A DNA stretch of 64,000 bases from Streptomyces sp. MUM 203J (GCF_022414595.1 NZ_JADWYO010000023.1:1-64000); one strand, 5' to 3'. Shown: positions 44,567-54,357, numbered from the stretch's first letter. Notes: generated from the sequence alone by a model not told the origin. A program made the numbers and translations.

Positions 44567-45676
44567 CTACCGCAGCACGGTCTCCAGGAAGTCGCCGCCG
44601 ATCCGGGCGACGGCGCTCACATCGAGCTGGTGCAGCACATAACGGCCCCGGCGCCGGACCGAGACCAGCTCGGCCTTCTTCAGCACCGACAGATGACGGG
44701 ACACCTCCGGCGCGGTGATCCCGTACGCCTCCGCCAGTTCGCTCGTCGTGTACGCCCCGCGCGCCAACTGTCGGCACAGCCGCATCCGCATCGGGTGGGC
44801 CAGCGCCTCCATGCGCCGCTGGAGCAGGTCCACCGACGCGGTGCCGGGCACGCCCTGCACCCCGATCGGATACTGCACGACCGGCCGCCAGCCCCGCGTG
44901 GACAGGACCACCAGATGCGGCCACCCGAACCGGGAGGGCAGGAACGTCACCCCGGTCCCGAGCCCGGGGTCCACGGCGGTCGTCCGCCCCTGCAGCATCT
45001 TGTCCATATGGATGAGACGGCGCCCGTCCTCCTCCCTCACCGACATCGCCGACGACACCGCGCGCACCGCCTCGTCCAGCCCCTTCCGGCGCAGCAGCCC
45101 GGCCTTCTCCCGCGCGTCGGCGGCCAGCGCGGGCTGTAGCCGCCGCCAGGTGTCCGCGAAGAACGCCTTGTCGCAGTCCTCGAACAGCCGCCGCAGCCAG
45201 GCCCGTACGCCACCGGGGTCGTCCAGCAGCCGCCGGGTGAAGTCCAGCTGCCGAGGACCCCGGTTGGCGGCCATCTCCAGCGCACGCGCCGGCCGCACCG
45301 GCTCGCCGTTCATGTACGAGACGCAGCACACGAACTCCAGAGCCGCCGCGACGAACCGCTCCTCGTCGAGCCGGTCCAGCAGGTCCAGCTCCTCCGCCAG
45401 CGTCTCCCCGGGCCGGGGAGGGGTTCCGTGGCCCTCGCGGACGCCGGCATAGGGGAGGAACACGTCGGACATGGTGGCCGTCCACAGGAAGTTCGCCTCG
45501 TGCAGCCGCTCGGCCAGGTCCGGCTTCAGCCCCGCGGCGGTGGCCGTCGCCCAGCCGTGCAACCCCGGATGGTGGGCCGGCTCGGCCAGGGTGTGCAGGG
45601 CGGCGCCCAGCTCGGCCAGGGGCGAGAGGCCGAACACCAGGCCCTCGGCCGGCAGCCCGGTGATGTCTATCGTCAC
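44567..45676 (-). CDS. ArsR-type helix-turn-helix regulator with N-terminal DUF5937 domain
   Basis: A 369-aa protein. The N-terminal 270 residues match the DUF5937 type. The C-terminal 85 are an ArsR winged helix (RRMEALAHPMRMRLCRQLAR, TTSELAEAYGITAPEVSRHL, KKAELVSVRRRGRYVLHQLD). No metal-binding Cys pair typical of ArsR/SmtB is seen in the recognition helix, so the ligand is unknown. The GTG at 45676 is chosen because GGGGG at 45683-45690 is well spaced for it and too close to GTG 45682. A dyad at 45723-45739 may be its operator. Confidence 0.88.
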   Translation of the reverse strand: MTIDITGLPAEGLVFGLSPLAELGAALHTLAEPAHHPGLHGWATATAAGLKPDLAERLHEANFLWTATMSDVFLPYAGVREGHGTPPRPGETLAEELDLLDRLDEERFVAAALEFVCCVSYMNGEPVRPARALEMAANRGPRQLDFTRRLLDDPGGVRAWLRRLFEDCDKAFFADTWRRLQPALAADAREKAGLLRRKGLDEAVRAVSSAMSVREEDGRRLIHMDKMLQGRTTAVDPGLGTGVTFLPSRFGWPHLVVLSTRGWRPVVQYPIGVQGVPGTASVDLLQRRMEALAHPMRMRLCRQLARGAYTTSELAEAYGITAPEVSRHLSVLKKAELVSVRRRGRYVLHQLDVSAVARIGGDFLETVLR

Positions 45677-45722
45677 GCTCACGCCCCCATGGTGGTGCAC
45701 CTCCTCCCCTCCGGGCGCCCAG

Positions 45723-45739
45723 TTGACGACCCCCGTCAA
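45723..45739. promoter_or_regulatory. TTGACG / CGTCAA dyad, candidate operator of the ArsR-type gene
   Basis: Six-bp arms (45723-45728 and 45734-45739) around 5 nt, 47 nt upstream of the regulator's start. Short arms make chance possible. Confidence 0.35.
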
Positions 45740-45889
45740 TCCACGTGCCGCCGCAGCCGCCGCCCGCGCAGCCTGAACTCCGTGAACGTCACCCAGCAGC
45801 ACCTCCTCGACCTCTACCGCGCCATCACCCTCGACGCCCCCCTTCCGCCCGCCCCGGGCCGACAGGCGCCGCCGGTGTCCCCGTCCCCG

Positions 45890-47179
45890 TCACCTCTCCG
45901 CTCTCACCCGACCCACGAACTCCACGAACCTCGCCGTGGCCTCCTTCACCTCCTCCGCCGTCCACTCCAGCGCAGGTGACGCGACCGTCACCTCCGTGAA
46001 GGCGACACCCGGAGGGCCGGCCGGGGCGCCTGCCGACCAGCGGTGGAACAAGGTCGTGCCCGTCTGCTCCGACTGCCGGAGCGCCGCCTCGGTCAGCACC
46101 TCCGGCGGATACGGCAGCCACACCTGGAACTGGTGCGTGCGCGGCACCTCGGGCTGAAGCCGGTACCAGGGCACCGCCGCCGTCTCGAACCCCTCCCGCA
46201 GCGCCTCCGCGACCACCACGGCGTGTGCCGCGTACCGCGGCAGCCGGGGCAGTTCCCGCTCCAGCCCGGCCAGCGCCGCCAGCGCCGCCGGGAACTGCTG
46301 GAACAGACCGCCGCCGTACCGGTGGCGCCACGCCCGTGCCTCCTCCACGAACGACTCGGGTCCCACCAGCGCCGCCCCGGACAGGCCCCCCAGAGACTTG
46401 TAGAACGACACGTACACACTGTCCGCGAGCCCCGCGATCTCGCTCAGCTCCCGTCCGAAGTGGGACGTGGTCTCCCACAGCCGCGCACCGTCGAAGTGCA
46501 CCAGCGCGTCGCGCTCCCGTGCGGCCTCCACCACCTCCGTCAGCTCGTCCCAGCCCGGCAGGACGAACCCCGCGTCCCGCAGCGGCAACTCCAGCATCAG
46601 CGTCCCGAACGGCTCGTCCAGCTCCCGTACCTCCTCCGCTGTCGGCAGCCGCGGCTCGCCCGTCGGGTGCACGGTCCGCAGCCCGGCCAGCACGTGCACC
46701 GCGTCCCGCTCGTGCACCTCGGGATGCGCCAGCGGATGCAGAGCCACCACCGGGTTGCCGGTCCGCCCCGCCCAGCAGCGCAGCGCCACCTGCTGCGCCA
46801 TGGTCCCGGTCGGGAAGAACGCCGCCGCCGGGAACCCGAGCAGCCCGGCCACCCGCCGCTCCAGCTCCGCGACGACCCCGTCCCCGTAGATGTCGGCCCG
46901 TGCGTCCAGGTCGTACACCTCGCCGGCGGCCGCGGTCAGCTCCGCCAGCCGCTCCCGCAGCGTCACCTCCCTGTATCCCCGTGACAGCGCCCGTCCGGCC
47001 GCACGCCACGCCGCGATCCGCCGCCGCTCCCGCGCTTCCCCTTCCTCCTCCGGTTCCCCCTGCTCTTCCCCTTGCCGTTCCTTCTGCTGTTCCCTGCTCT
47101 GTTCCTTCCGCTGCTCCTCCCGTGCCGCCGCTTCCGTCGCCCGCCCGGGCTGCGTGTTCTCCGGCATTGCATCAGTCAT
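45890..47179 (-). CDS. Threonine aldolase-like PLP enzyme (beta-eliminating lyase fold)
   Basis: A 429-aa fold-type I PLP enzyme of the low-specificity L-threonine aldolase group. The Schiff-base Lys lies in VSFYKSLGG (about residue 260). Preceding blocks are FPTGTMAQQ and LVHFDGARLWE. It would cleave threonine or a similar beta-hydroxy amino acid to glycine and an aldehyde. The first 55 residues are an unusual Glu/Gln/Arg-only stretch absent from typical aldolases. The ATG at 47179 is a compromise; 47203 and 47164 are alternatives and no clear ribosome site exists. Confidence 0.85.
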   Translation of the reverse strand: MTDAMPENTQPGRATEAAAREEQRKEQSREQQKERQGEEQGEPEEEGEARERRRIAAWRAAGRALSRGYREVTLRERLAELTAAAGEVYDLDARADIYGDGVVAELERRVAGLLGFPAAAFFPTGTMAQQVALRCWAGRTGNPVVALHPLAHPEVHERDAVHVLAGLRTVHPTGEPRLPTAEEVRELDEPFGTLMLELPLRDAGFVLPGWDELTEVVEAARERDALVHFDGARLWETTSHFGRELSEIAGLADSVYVSFYKSLGGLSGAALVGPESFVEEARAWRHRYGGGLFQQFPAALAALAGLERELPRLPRYAAHAVVVAEALREGFETAAVPWYRLQPEVPRTHQFQVWLPYPPEVLTEAALRQSEQTGTTLFHRWSAGAPAGPPGVAFTEVTVASPALEWTAEEVKEATARFVEFVGRVRAER

Positions 47180-47336
47180 GCGGCGATCATCCACGTGCCG
47201 CATCCCCAGAAGCCCGCGATTATCAGACCGGGTGCCGCGGCCTGTGGACAGCCGGGAAGCCGCGCGAAACGCTGGCGTAGCATGACGAGAAATCGTCCGG
47301 TACCCACCGCGGACTGGAACGGAAGGCCGTCACCCC

Positions 47337-48365
47337 GTGAATCCACCACCAGAACCCCGCCCCGCCCGGCTGAAGGTCGGCGTCGTCGGCGCGGGCAGGG
47401 TCGGGCCTGCCCTGGCCGCGTCGTTGCAGCTCGCCGGGCACCGGCCGGTCGCCGTGTCGGGGGTGTCCGACGCCTCGCTGCGGCGCGCGGCCGAGCTGCT
47501 GCCGGGGGTGCCGGTCGTACCGCCCGCCCAAGTGCTGGAGCGGGCCGAGCTGGTGCTGCTGACCGTGCCGGACGACGTGCTGCCCGCACTGGTCGCCGGG
47601 CTGGCGCAGACCGGGGCGGTGCGGCCCGGGCAGCTGCTCGTGCACACCTCGGGACGTTTCGGGGTGGATGTGCTCGACCCGGTGCGGCGCGTGGGCGGAC
47701 TGCCGCTGGCGCTGCACCCGGCCATGACGTTCACCGGGACGCGCGTCGACGTGGAGCGGCTGGCCGGGTGCTCCTTCGGGGTCACCGCGCCGGAGGAGCT
47801 GCGGCTGGCCGCCGAGGCCCTGGTCATCGAGATGGGCGGCGAGCCCGAGTGGATCGCGGAGGAGGCCCGGCCGCTGTACCACGCGGCGCTGGCCCTGGGC
47901 GCGAACCACCTGGTCACCCTGGTCGCCCAGGCCATGGAGCTGCTGCGGGCCGCGGGCGTGGGCGCGCCGGACCGGATGCTGGGCCCGCTGCTCGGCGCCG
48001 CGCTCGACAACGCGTTGCGGTCCGGGGACGGTGCCCTGACCGGGCCCGTCGCGCGTGGCGACGCCGGTACGGTCGCCGCGCACGTGGCCGAGCTGCGCAA
48101 GCACGCGCCCGGCACCGTCGCGGGGTACCTCGCGATGGCCCGCACCACCGCGGACCGTGCCCTCGCGCAGGGTCTGCTGAAGCCGGAACTCGCGGAGGAC
48201 CTGCTCGGGGTCCTCGCCGCGGACCCGGCCACCGAAGGACACCCCGGCGGCACCGAGGAACACACCGGCAGCACCGAGGGCCGCGCCGGAGACCGCGGTG
48301 ACGGACACGGTGACGACCGCGGTGACGAGGACGACGACGGCCCGGAAGGGGGCAGCGGCCGATGA
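47337..48365 (+). CDS. Rossmann-fold DUF2520 protein (PanE-like), first gene of the pan/nad operon
   Basis: A 342-aa protein. The N-terminal Rossmann motif [12 protein letters not shown] (about 15-26) binds NAD(P). The C-terminal DUF2520 helical domain resembles the ketopantoate reductase dimer domain ([20 protein letters not shown]). Such genes often precede panC in actinobacteria, so it may supply ketopantoate reductase-like activity; that is inferred from position. The last 45 residues are a Gly/Asp/Glu-rich tail from repeated GGTGACG-type DNA. The GTG at 47337 is used. An ATGA overlap links it to panC. Confidence 0.88.
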   Translation: MNPPPEPRPARLKVGVVGAGRVGPALAASLQLAGHRPVAVSGVSDASLRRAAELLPGVPVVPPAQVLERAELVLLTVPDDVLPALVAGLAQTGAVRPGQLLVHTSGRFGVDVLDPVRRVGGLPLALHPAMTFTGTRVDVERLAGCSFGVTAPEELRLAAEALVIEMGGEPEWIAEEARPLYHAALALGANHLVTLVAQAMELLRAAGVGAPDRMLGPLLGAALDNALRSGDGALTGPVARGDAGTVAAHVAELRKHAPGTVAGYLAMARTTADRALAQGLLKPELAEDLLGVLAADPATEGHPGGTEEHTGSTEGRAGDRGDGHGDDRGDEDDDGPEGGSGR

Positions 48366-49528
48366 ATCAGGCCCCGATGAACCAGGCCCCGCCCGACCAG
48401 ACGTCAACGCGTCAGACGTCTGCCCGCGCCGAGCGGTCCGCCGCGGCGGCGCCTCGCGGTCCGGCGCTCGTCACCACGCGCGCCGAGCTGGACCGGCTCC
48501 TCGACCAGAGCCCCGTCGGCCCGGGCACCGCCCGGACCGTCGCCGTCGTCATGACCATGGGCGCGCTGCACGACGGGCACGCCACTCTGATCCGTACCGC
48601 CCGCGAGCACGTCGGGCCCGGGGGCTTCGTCGTCGCCACCGTCTTCGTCAACCCCCTGCAGTTCGGCGCGGGCGAAGACCTCGACCGGTACCCGCGCACA
48701 CTCGACGCCGACATGGACGTGGCCGCGCGGGCCGGGGCCGACGCCGTGTTCGCCCCGCCCGTCGACGAGGTCTACCCGGGCGGTGAGCCGCAGGTCCGCA
48801 TCACCGCCGGCCCCATGGGGGAGCGCCTGGAGGGGGCGTCCCGGCCCGGGCACTTCGACGGGATGCTGACCGTCGTCGCCAAACTGCTCCACCTCACCCG
48901 CCCGGACGTGGCGTTCTTCGGGCAGAAGGACGCCCAGCAGCTCGCCCTGATCCGCCGCATGGTGCGGGACCTCGACTTCCGCGTCGGGATCGTCGGCGTA
49001 CCGACCGTGCGGGAGCCGGACGGGCTGGCGCTGTCCAGCCGCAACCGCTACCTGTCCTCAGCTGAGCGCCGCACCGCGCTCGCCCTTTCGGCCGCCCTGT
49101 ACGCCGCCCGTGACAGGCTCGCCGCCCAGGAGGCCCTGCGCGCGCGTGCCGCCTCGGCGCCCGCCACGCAGAGCCGCGCCGAGGCGCTGTCCCGGCTCGG
49201 GGAGTCCCGGGCCGCGGCCGACGCGCACGCGGTGGCGCAGGCGGGCCACGCGGGCGGCGGTGCCGACGCGGTGAGGGCCGCGGCCCTGGCCGTGCTGGAC
49301 GAGGCCGCGAAGGCCGATCCGCCGCTCTCCCTCGACTACCTGGCCCTCGTCGACCCGTCGGACTTCACCGAGGTGCGCGACGGTCACACCGGTGAGGCGG
49401 TCATCGCCGTCGCCGCGCGGATCGGCTCGACCCGGCTCATCGACAACCTGCCCCTGGTCTTCGGCCCCGGCCGCCCGGTGAGTGAGGGCAGCCGCACCCG
49501 AAACCGTACTCACGGAGCTTCCGCATGA
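48362..49528 (+). CDS. panC: Pantothenate synthetase
   Basis: A 388-aa enzyme joining pantoate and beta-alanine with ATP. Motifs: [15 protein letters not shown] (HxGH nucleotide site), [19 protein letters not shown] and the KMSKS-equivalent SSRNRYLS. It is longer than the usual 280 aa through an N-terminal extension of about 40 residues, starting with a duplicated MNQAP, and an Ala-rich insert of about 260-300. Overlaps both neighbours by 4 bp. Confidence 0.95.
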   Translation: MNQAPMNQAPPDQTSTRQTSARAERSAAAAPRGPALVTTRAELDRLLDQSPVGPGTARTVAVVMTMGALHDGHATLIRTAREHVGPGGFVVATVFVNPLQFGAGEDLDRYPRTLDADMDVAARAGADAVFAPPVDEVYPGGEPQVRITAGPMGERLEGASRPGHFDGMLTVVAKLLHLTRPDVAFFGQKDAQQLALIRRMVRDLDFRVGIVGVPTVREPDGLALSSRNRYLSSAERRTALALSAALYAARDRLAAQEALRARAASAPATQSRAEALSRLGESRAAADAHAVAQAGHAGGGADAVRAAALAVLDEAAKADPPLSLDYLALVDPSDFTEVRDGHTGEAVIAVAARIGSTRLIDNLPLVFGPGRPVSEGSRTRNRTHGASA

Positions 49529-51282
49529 CCGGTACCGGTATACGACTCCAGGCCCCGGCCCCCGGCTGGGCCATCGACGCGGACGTGGTCGTCGTCGGCT
49601 CCGGCGTCGCCGGCCTGACCGCCGCTCTGCGCTGCACCGCCGCCGGTCTGCGTACCGTCGTCGTCACCAAGGCCCGGCTGGACGACGGCTCCACCCGGTG
49701 GGCCCAGGGCGGTATCGCCGCAGCCCTCGGGGACGGCGACACCCCCGGCCAGCACCTGGACGACACCCTTGTCGCGGGTGCCGGACTGTGTGACGAGGAC
49801 GCCGTGCGGACCCTGGTCACCGAAGGCCCCGACGCGGTACGGCGGCTGATCGCCACCGGTGCCCGGTTCGACACCGACGCGCAGGGCACCATCGAACTCA
49901 CCCGCGAGGGCGGCCACCACCGCCGCCGCATCGCCCACGCGGGCGGCGACGCGACCGGCGCCGAGATCTCCCGGGCCCTCGTCGAGGCGGTCCGCGAAGG
50001 GGCCGTCCGCACCGTCGAGAACGCGCTGGTGCTCGACCTGCTCACCGACGCCGCGGGCCGCACCGCCGGCGTCACCCTGCACGTCATGGGCGAGGGCCAG
50101 CACGACGGCGTCGGCGCCGTCCACGCGCCCGCCGTGGTCCTCGCCACCGGCGGCATGGGCCAGGTGTTCTCCGCGACCACCAACCCGGCCGTCTCCACCG
50201 GCGACGGCGTCGCGCTCGCGCTGCGCGCCGGGGCCGAGGTCAGCGACCTGGAGTTCGTCCAGTTCCATCCCACGGTCCTGTTCCTCGGCCGGGACGCACA
50301 GGGCCAGCAGCCGCTGGTCTCCGAAGCGGTACGCGGAGAGGGCGCCCACCTGGTCGACGGAGAGGGCGTCCGCTTCATGGTGGGCCAGCACGAGCTGGCC
50401 GAACTGGCGCCGCGCGACATCGTCGCCAAGGGCATCATGCGCCGCATGCGCGAACAGGGCGCCGACCACATGTTCCTGGACGCCCGGCACTTCGGCGCCG
50501 ACATGTGGGAGTCCCGCTTCCCGACGATCCTCGCCGCCTGCCGCACCCACGGCTACGACCCGGTTACCGAGCCCATCCCGGTCGCGCCCGCCGCCCACTA
50601 CGCCTCCGGCGGCGTCCGCACCGATCTGCGCGGCCGGACGACCGTACCGGGCCTCTACGCGTGCGGGGAGGTGGCCTGTACCGGTGTCCACGGCGCGAAC
50701 CGGCTCGCCTCCAACAGCCTCCTGGAAGGCCTGGTCTTCGCGGAGCGCATCGCGGACGACATCGCCGCCCACCGCGGACGGGCGGGCAGCCCTGTGCCGC
50801 ACCCGGCTCCCCGCGCGCTGCCGCTGCTGGACCCGGCGGCCCGCCCGCGCCTCCAGCACGTGATGGCGACCGGCGCCGGAGTGCTGCGCTCCGCCACCAG
50901 CCTGGCCGACGCGGCCGAGCAGCTCGACGCCGTCCACCGTGACGCGGTCGCCGGGAACGGCGAGTACAAGGCAGCCGAGCCCGGCGTCGAGTCCTGGGAG
51001 ACCACCAACCTGCTGTGCGTGGCCCGGGTCCTGGTCGCCGCCGCCCGCCGCCGCGAGGAGACCCGTGGCTGCCACTGGCGCGAGGACCACCCCGAGAGCG
51101 ACGACTCCGCCTGGCGCCGCCATCTCGTCGTACGCCTCAACCCGGACCGGACCCTGGACGTCCGCGCCACCGACACCCACCACTTCCCCCCGACGACCAC
51201 CGAGACGACAGCCGAAGCACCGACCGCCGGCGAGACGTCCGTCCTCGAGACGGCCGCCGTCGACGCCCCCAGGGAGCCGTGA
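49525..51282 (+). CDS. nadB: L-aspartate oxidase
   Basis: A 585-aa FAD enzyme oxidising aspartate to iminoaspartate for quinolinate synthesis. The FAD motif [15 protein letters not shown] is at about 17-31. The succinate-dehydrogenase-like active region is ELVPRDI-type (here [11 protein letters not shown]), followed by [15 protein letters not shown] and [16 protein letters not shown]. The quinolinate synthase gene nadA is not adjacent. The C-terminal extension is Thr/Glu-rich. Overlaps panC (ATGA); nadC starts 2 nt after it. Confidence 0.96.
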   Translation: MTGTGIRLQAPAPGWAIDADVVVVGSGVAGLTAALRCTAAGLRTVVVTKARLDDGSTRWAQGGIAAALGDGDTPGQHLDDTLVAGAGLCDEDAVRTLVTEGPDAVRRLIATGARFDTDAQGTIELTREGGHHRRRIAHAGGDATGAEISRALVEAVREGAVRTVENALVLDLLTDAAGRTAGVTLHVMGEGQHDGVGAVHAPAVVLATGGMGQVFSATTNPAVSTGDGVALALRAGAEVSDLEFVQFHPTVLFLGRDAQGQQPLVSEAVRGEGAHLVDGEGVRFMVGQHELAELAPRDIVAKGIMRRMREQGADHMFLDARHFGADMWESRFPTILAACRTHGYDPVTEPIPVAPAAHYASGGVRTDLRGRTTVPGLYACGEVACTGVHGANRLASNSLLEGLVFAERIADDIAAHRGRAGSPVPHPAPRALPLLDPAARPRLQHVMATGAGVLRSATSLADAAEQLDAVHRDAVAGNGEYKAAEPGVESWETTNLLCVARVLVAAARRREETRGCHWREDHPESDDSAWRRHLVVRLNPDRTLDVRATDTHHFPPTTTETTAEAPTAGETSVLETAAVDAPREP

Positions 51283-51284
51283 CC

Positions 51285-52304
51285 ATGAGTACGCCCGAAG
51301 AACGCCCCGAGCCCGTGGACGTGCCCCTCATCAGCCTCACCCAGGAGGGCGAGGGCGGATCCTGCGGCGACGGCTGCGGCTGCGCGGCGGGGGACGGCGA
51401 GGAGGTGTACGAGTGCGGGCTCGACCCCGCGCTGGCCGCGCTCCTCGCGGACGCCGGACTCGACCCCGTACTCGTCGAGGACATCGCGTACCGGGCCGTC
51501 GAGGAGGACCTTGACGGCGGCGTCGACGTGACGACCGTCGCGACCGTGCCCGAGGACGCCGCCACCACGGCCGACTTCACCGCGCGTGAGGCGGGCGTCG
51601 TCGCCGGTCTCCACATCGCGGAGGCGGTCCTCTCCATCGTCTGCACCCACGAGTTCGAGGTCGAGCGGCACGTCGCCGACGGCGACCGCGTCCGGGCCGG
51701 ACAGAAGCTGCTGTCGGTCACCACCCGCACCCGCGACCTGCTGACCGGCGAGCGCAGCGCGCTCAACATCCTGTGCCGTCTCTCCGGCATCGCCACCGCC
51801 ACGCGCGCGTGGGCGGACGCGCTGGAGGGCTACAAGGCGAAGGTCCGCGACACGCGCAAGACGACGCCCGCGCTGCGTGCCCTGGAGAAGTACGCGGTCC
51901 GCTGCGGCGGCGGTGTCAACCACCGGTTCTCCCTCTCCGACGCCGCGCTGGTCAAGGACAACCACGTCATCGCTGCGGGCGGCGTCGCGCAGGCGTTCAA
52001 GGCCGTGCGGGACCAGTTCCCCGACGTTCCGATCGAGGTCGAGGTGGACACCCTCCACCAGGTGCGCGAGGTGCTGGACGCGGGCGCGGACCTGATCCTC
52101 CTGGACAACTTCACGCCCCTGGAGACCGAGGAGGCCGTCACTCTCGTCGCGGGCCGCGCGGTGCTGGAGTCCTCGGGCCGCCTCACCCTGGAGAACGCCG
52201 CCGCGTACGCCGCGACCGGCGTCGACTACCTGGCCGTGGGCGCCCTCACCCACTCCTCCCCGATCCTGGACATCGGTCTCGATCTCCGAGAGGCGCAGGG
52301 CTGA
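51285..52304 (+). CDS. nadC: Nicotinate-nucleotide pyrophosphorylase (carboxylating) with Cys-rich N-terminus
   Basis: A 339-aa quinolinate phosphoribosyltransferase making nicotinate mononucleotide. The core from about residue 45 is standard (EDLDGGVDVTTVATVPEDA, RKTTPALRALEKYAV, GGGVNHRFSLSDAALVKDNH, LLDNF). The first 44 residues are an extension with Cys27, Cys31, Cys33 and Cys44 in a Gly/Asp setting (GGSCGDGCGCAAGDG), which looks able to bind a metal. It shares one base with coaX. Confidence 0.95.
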   Translation: MSTPEERPEPVDVPLISLTQEGEGGSCGDGCGCAAGDGEEVYECGLDPALAALLADAGLDPVLVEDIAYRAVEEDLDGGVDVTTVATVPEDAATTADFTAREAGVVAGLHIAEAVLSIVCTHEFEVERHVADGDRVRAGQKLLSVTTRTRDLLTGERSALNILCRLSGIATATRAWADALEGYKAKVRDTRKTTPALRALEKYAVRCGGGVNHRFSLSDAALVKDNHVIAAGGVAQAFKAVRDQFPDVPIEVEVDTLHQVREVLDAGADLILLDNFTPLETEEAVTLVAGRAVLESSGRLTLENAAAYAATGVDYLAVGALTHSSPILDIGLDLREAQG

Positions 52305-53110
52305 TGCTTCTCACCATCGACGTCGGCAACACCCACACCGTCCTCGGCCTGTTCGACGGCGAGGAGATCGTCGAGCACTGGCGGATCTCCACGGACGCCC
52401 GCCGCACCGCAGACGAACTGGCGGTGCTCCTGCAGGGCCTGATGGGCATGCACCCGCTGCTCGGGGACGAGCTGGGCGACGGCATCGAGGGCATCGCCAT
52501 CTGCTCCACGGTCCCGTCCGTGCTGCACGAGCTGCGCGAGGTGACCCGCCGGTACTACGGCGACGTCCCGGCGGTGCTCGTCGAGCCCGGCATCAAGACC
52601 GGTGTGCCGGTACTGACCGACCACCCCAAGGAGGTCGGCGCGGACCGGATCATCAACTCGGCGGCCGCGGTCGAGCTGTACGGCGGGCCTGCGATCGTCG
52701 TGGACTTCGGCACGGCGACGACGTTCGACGCGGTCAGCTCGCGCGGGGAGTACGTGGGCGGGGTCATCGCGCCCGGCATCGAGATCTCGGTCGAGGCGCT
52801 GGGGGTGCGGGGCGCCCAGCTGCGCAAGATCGAGGTGACCCGGCCGCGTGGGGTGATCGGCAAGAACACCGTCGAGGCGATGCAGTCCGGCATCGTCTAC
52901 GGCTTCGCCGGGCAGGTGGACGGGGTCGTCCACCGCATGCGGCAGGAACTGGTCGGGCCGGACGGCGACCCGTCCGACGTCACGGTCATCGCGACGGGCG
53001 GGCTGGCGCCGATGGTTCTCGGGGAGTCCGAACTGATCGACGAGCACGAGCCGTGGCTCACGCTGATCGGCCTGCGCCTGGTGTACGAACGCAACGTCAG
53101 CCGTATGTAG
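52304..53110 (+). CDS. coaX: Type III pantothenate kinase
   Basis: A 268-aa CoaX phosphorylating pantothenate, first step of CoA synthesis. The acetate-kinase-like fold shows LLTIDVGNTHTVLGLF, GADRIINSAAAVEL, VVDFGTATTFDAVS and GVIAPGIEIS. It follows nadC with a one-base overlap and, with panC upstream, places CoA and NAD precursor genes in one operon. Confidence 0.96.
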   Translation: MLLTIDVGNTHTVLGLFDGEEIVEHWRISTDARRTADELAVLLQGLMGMHPLLGDELGDGIEGIAICSTVPSVLHELREVTRRYYGDVPAVLVEPGIKTGVPVLTDHPKEVGADRIINSAAAVELYGGPAIVVDFGTATTFDAVSSRGEYVGGVIAPGIEISVEALGVRGAQLRKIEVTRPRGVIGKNTVEAMQSGIVYGFAGQVDGVVHRMRQELVGPDGDPSDVTVIATGGLAPMVLGESELIDEHEPWLTLIGLRLVYERNVSRM

Positions 53111-53372
53111 GAGCGGGCTCCCGTCCTCCGCCGGCGTCCGGGTCGCCCGCTCCGGCGGGACGAGCGCTCAGGTGGCTCCCCGAGGGGGGCGCCGCACCCG
53201 CCGGGTACGGCGCGGGCCCGTGTTCCCCGGCCACAGGGCGGGCTCCGCCAGGCCTGCCGGTTCCTTCCCGAGCGCGGTCCGCGCAGGGGTCCCGGACGAG
53301 TCCCGTGCCCGCAGCGGGCGCGGCCGTTCGCCGCGCCGGGTCGGCGTTCCAGGAAAAATGCGACATGAGCCC

Positions 53373-53378
53373 CTATTG
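53373..53378 (+). promoter_or_regulatory. -10 element of a probably leaderless promoter (214-aa gene)
   Basis: TATTGT ends 7 nt before the ATG at 53386 with no ribosome site between. The 260 bp to the left (53111-53372) are GC-rich and hold no gene I can support. Confidence 0.55.
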
Positions 53379-53385
53379 TCGGATT

Positions 53386-54030
53386 ATGCCCACGCCATAC
53401 GGATCACGAGGCGGCCTGGCGTTCAGCGCGGACGAGGTGCGTGTCCTGCGCTGCGCCCTGGGACACGCCCTGCACCCGACACCGCTCGACGACCAGGACG
53501 TCCGGGACTGCCTGCGCCTCGCCGACGCCGTGGACGACGCGGCCCGCGAGGGCCGGAGGCTGCGGGCCTTCGTCCTGGCCGACCTGGCCCGCTACCGCGC
53601 CTCCCTCCCGGGCGCCGCCACCGGGTATCTGGAACTGCTCCAGGACGCCCTGGCCGCCGGGTACGACCCGCTGCCGGACGACCTGGCCGCCCTGCGCACC
53701 CTGCGTGGCACACCCGTCGGTGCCGCCCTGCTGGCCCGCTGCCAGATGCTGGCCGAGCGGTCGGTGCGGGCCCGCCTGGCGGGCCGCCCGGCAGGTGCGC
53801 GCACCGCCGCCATCCCGGCGCCCGCGAGCCCGCGCACCCGCCTGTACGTCCTCCAGGGCGGCCGTGGCAGCGGCGGCGAGGAGCCCAAGCGGCCCCCGCG
53901 CCCACAGCCGCCCAAGCCCTCGGCGCCCGCTCCCGCCCAGCGCCCGGTGCCCAAGCCGTCCGAGGTCTTCCCGCCCCGCAGGCGACCCGCCCCGGGGCCG
54001 CCCCCGCCGGAGAAGCGGGCGGCCGGGTAG
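53386..54030 (+). CDS. Conserved Streptomyces hypothetical protein with Pro-rich tail
   Basis: A 214-aa protein. Residues 1-135 are mostly helical and conserved in style (YGSRGGLAFSADEVRVLRCA, LRLADAVDDAAREG, LADLARYRASLPGAATGYLE). The last 60 are Pro/Arg/Lys-rich and disordered. No signal, membrane segment or catalytic motif is visible. The ATG at 53386 is chosen because TATTGT lies 7 nt upstream; the in-frame ATG at 53365 has no support. Confidence 0.8.
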   Translation: MPTPYGSRGGLAFSADEVRVLRCALGHALHPTPLDDQDVRDCLRLADAVDDAAREGRRLRAFVLADLARYRASLPGAATGYLELLQDALAAGYDPLPDDLAALRTLRGTPVGAALLARCQMLAERSVRARLAGRPAGARTAAIPAPASPRTRLYVLQGGRGSGGEEPKRPPRPQPPKPSAPAPAQRPVPKPSEVFPPRRRPAPGPPPPEKRAAG

Positions 54031-54031
54031 C

Positions 54032-54037
54032 TACTCT
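54032..54037 (+). promoter_or_regulatory. -10 element of a probably leaderless promoter (62-aa gene)
   Basis: TACTCT ends 7 nt before the ATG at 54045, immediately after the preceding gene's stop. Confidence 0.5.
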
Positions 54038-54044
54038 GGACGCC

Positions 54045-54233
54045 ATGGACTACGTATCCGCGCTCCTGCCCCCTGTGGTGATGGCGATCTTCTTCACCGC
54101 GCTCGTCGTCACGATCGTGAAGAGCCAGGGCGGCCCCAACAAGGCCAAGGAGGACGCGGCCGTGGACGCCGCGTTCGCGCGAGCGGAGGCGGCGCGTCAG
54201 GCCGACGGCTCGGTGGAACCCGGCAAGGCCTGA
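54045..54233 (+). CDS. Small single-pass membrane protein
   Basis: A 62-aa protein: short N-terminus, one membrane helix (about 5-27, SALLPPVVMAIFFTALVVTIV split after 20 residues) and an Ala/Glu/Lys-rich cytoplasmic tail (NKAKEDAAVDAAFARAEAAR). The pattern is common in Streptomyces, with no known function. Third positions are G/C-rich throughout and a clear terminator follows, supporting a real gene. Confidence 0.75.
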   Translation: MDYVSALLPPVVMAIFFTALVVTIVKSQGGPNKAKEDAAVDAAFARAEAARQADGSVEPGKA

Positions 54234-54256
54234 TCCCGGCACCGCGACCGCACATC

Positions 54257-54295
54257 AAGGGCGTACGGCGACATTCGTCGCGGTACGCCCTTTTT
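54257..54295 (+). terminator. Rho-independent terminator
   Basis: A 10-bp stem AAGGGCGTAC / GTACGCCCTT (54257-54266 with 54283-54292) with an inner GCGAC/GTCGC pairing and a T5 tail. Located 24 nt after the small membrane protein gene. Confidence 0.92.
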
Positions 54296-54351
54296 GTCAC
54301 CATAATCAGCCCCTTGATGCATCAATGGCCGTTCGCTCGGGGATCTCCCAC

Positions 54352-54357
54352 TATGGT
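54352..54357 (+). promoter_or_regulatory. -10 element of a probably leaderless promoter (BlaI-family gene)
   Basis: TATGGT ends 6 nt before the GTG at 54364. This supports GTG 54364 rather than the upstream in-frame ATG at 54325. Confidence 0.55.

Noticed and set aside
45782..45979. Possible 65-codon gene starting NVTQQHLLDLYRAITLD
   Set aside because: The first 30 residues look plausible, but the second half is antisense to the aldolase-like gene and no ribosome site is clear. A homology search for the first 30 residues would decide.
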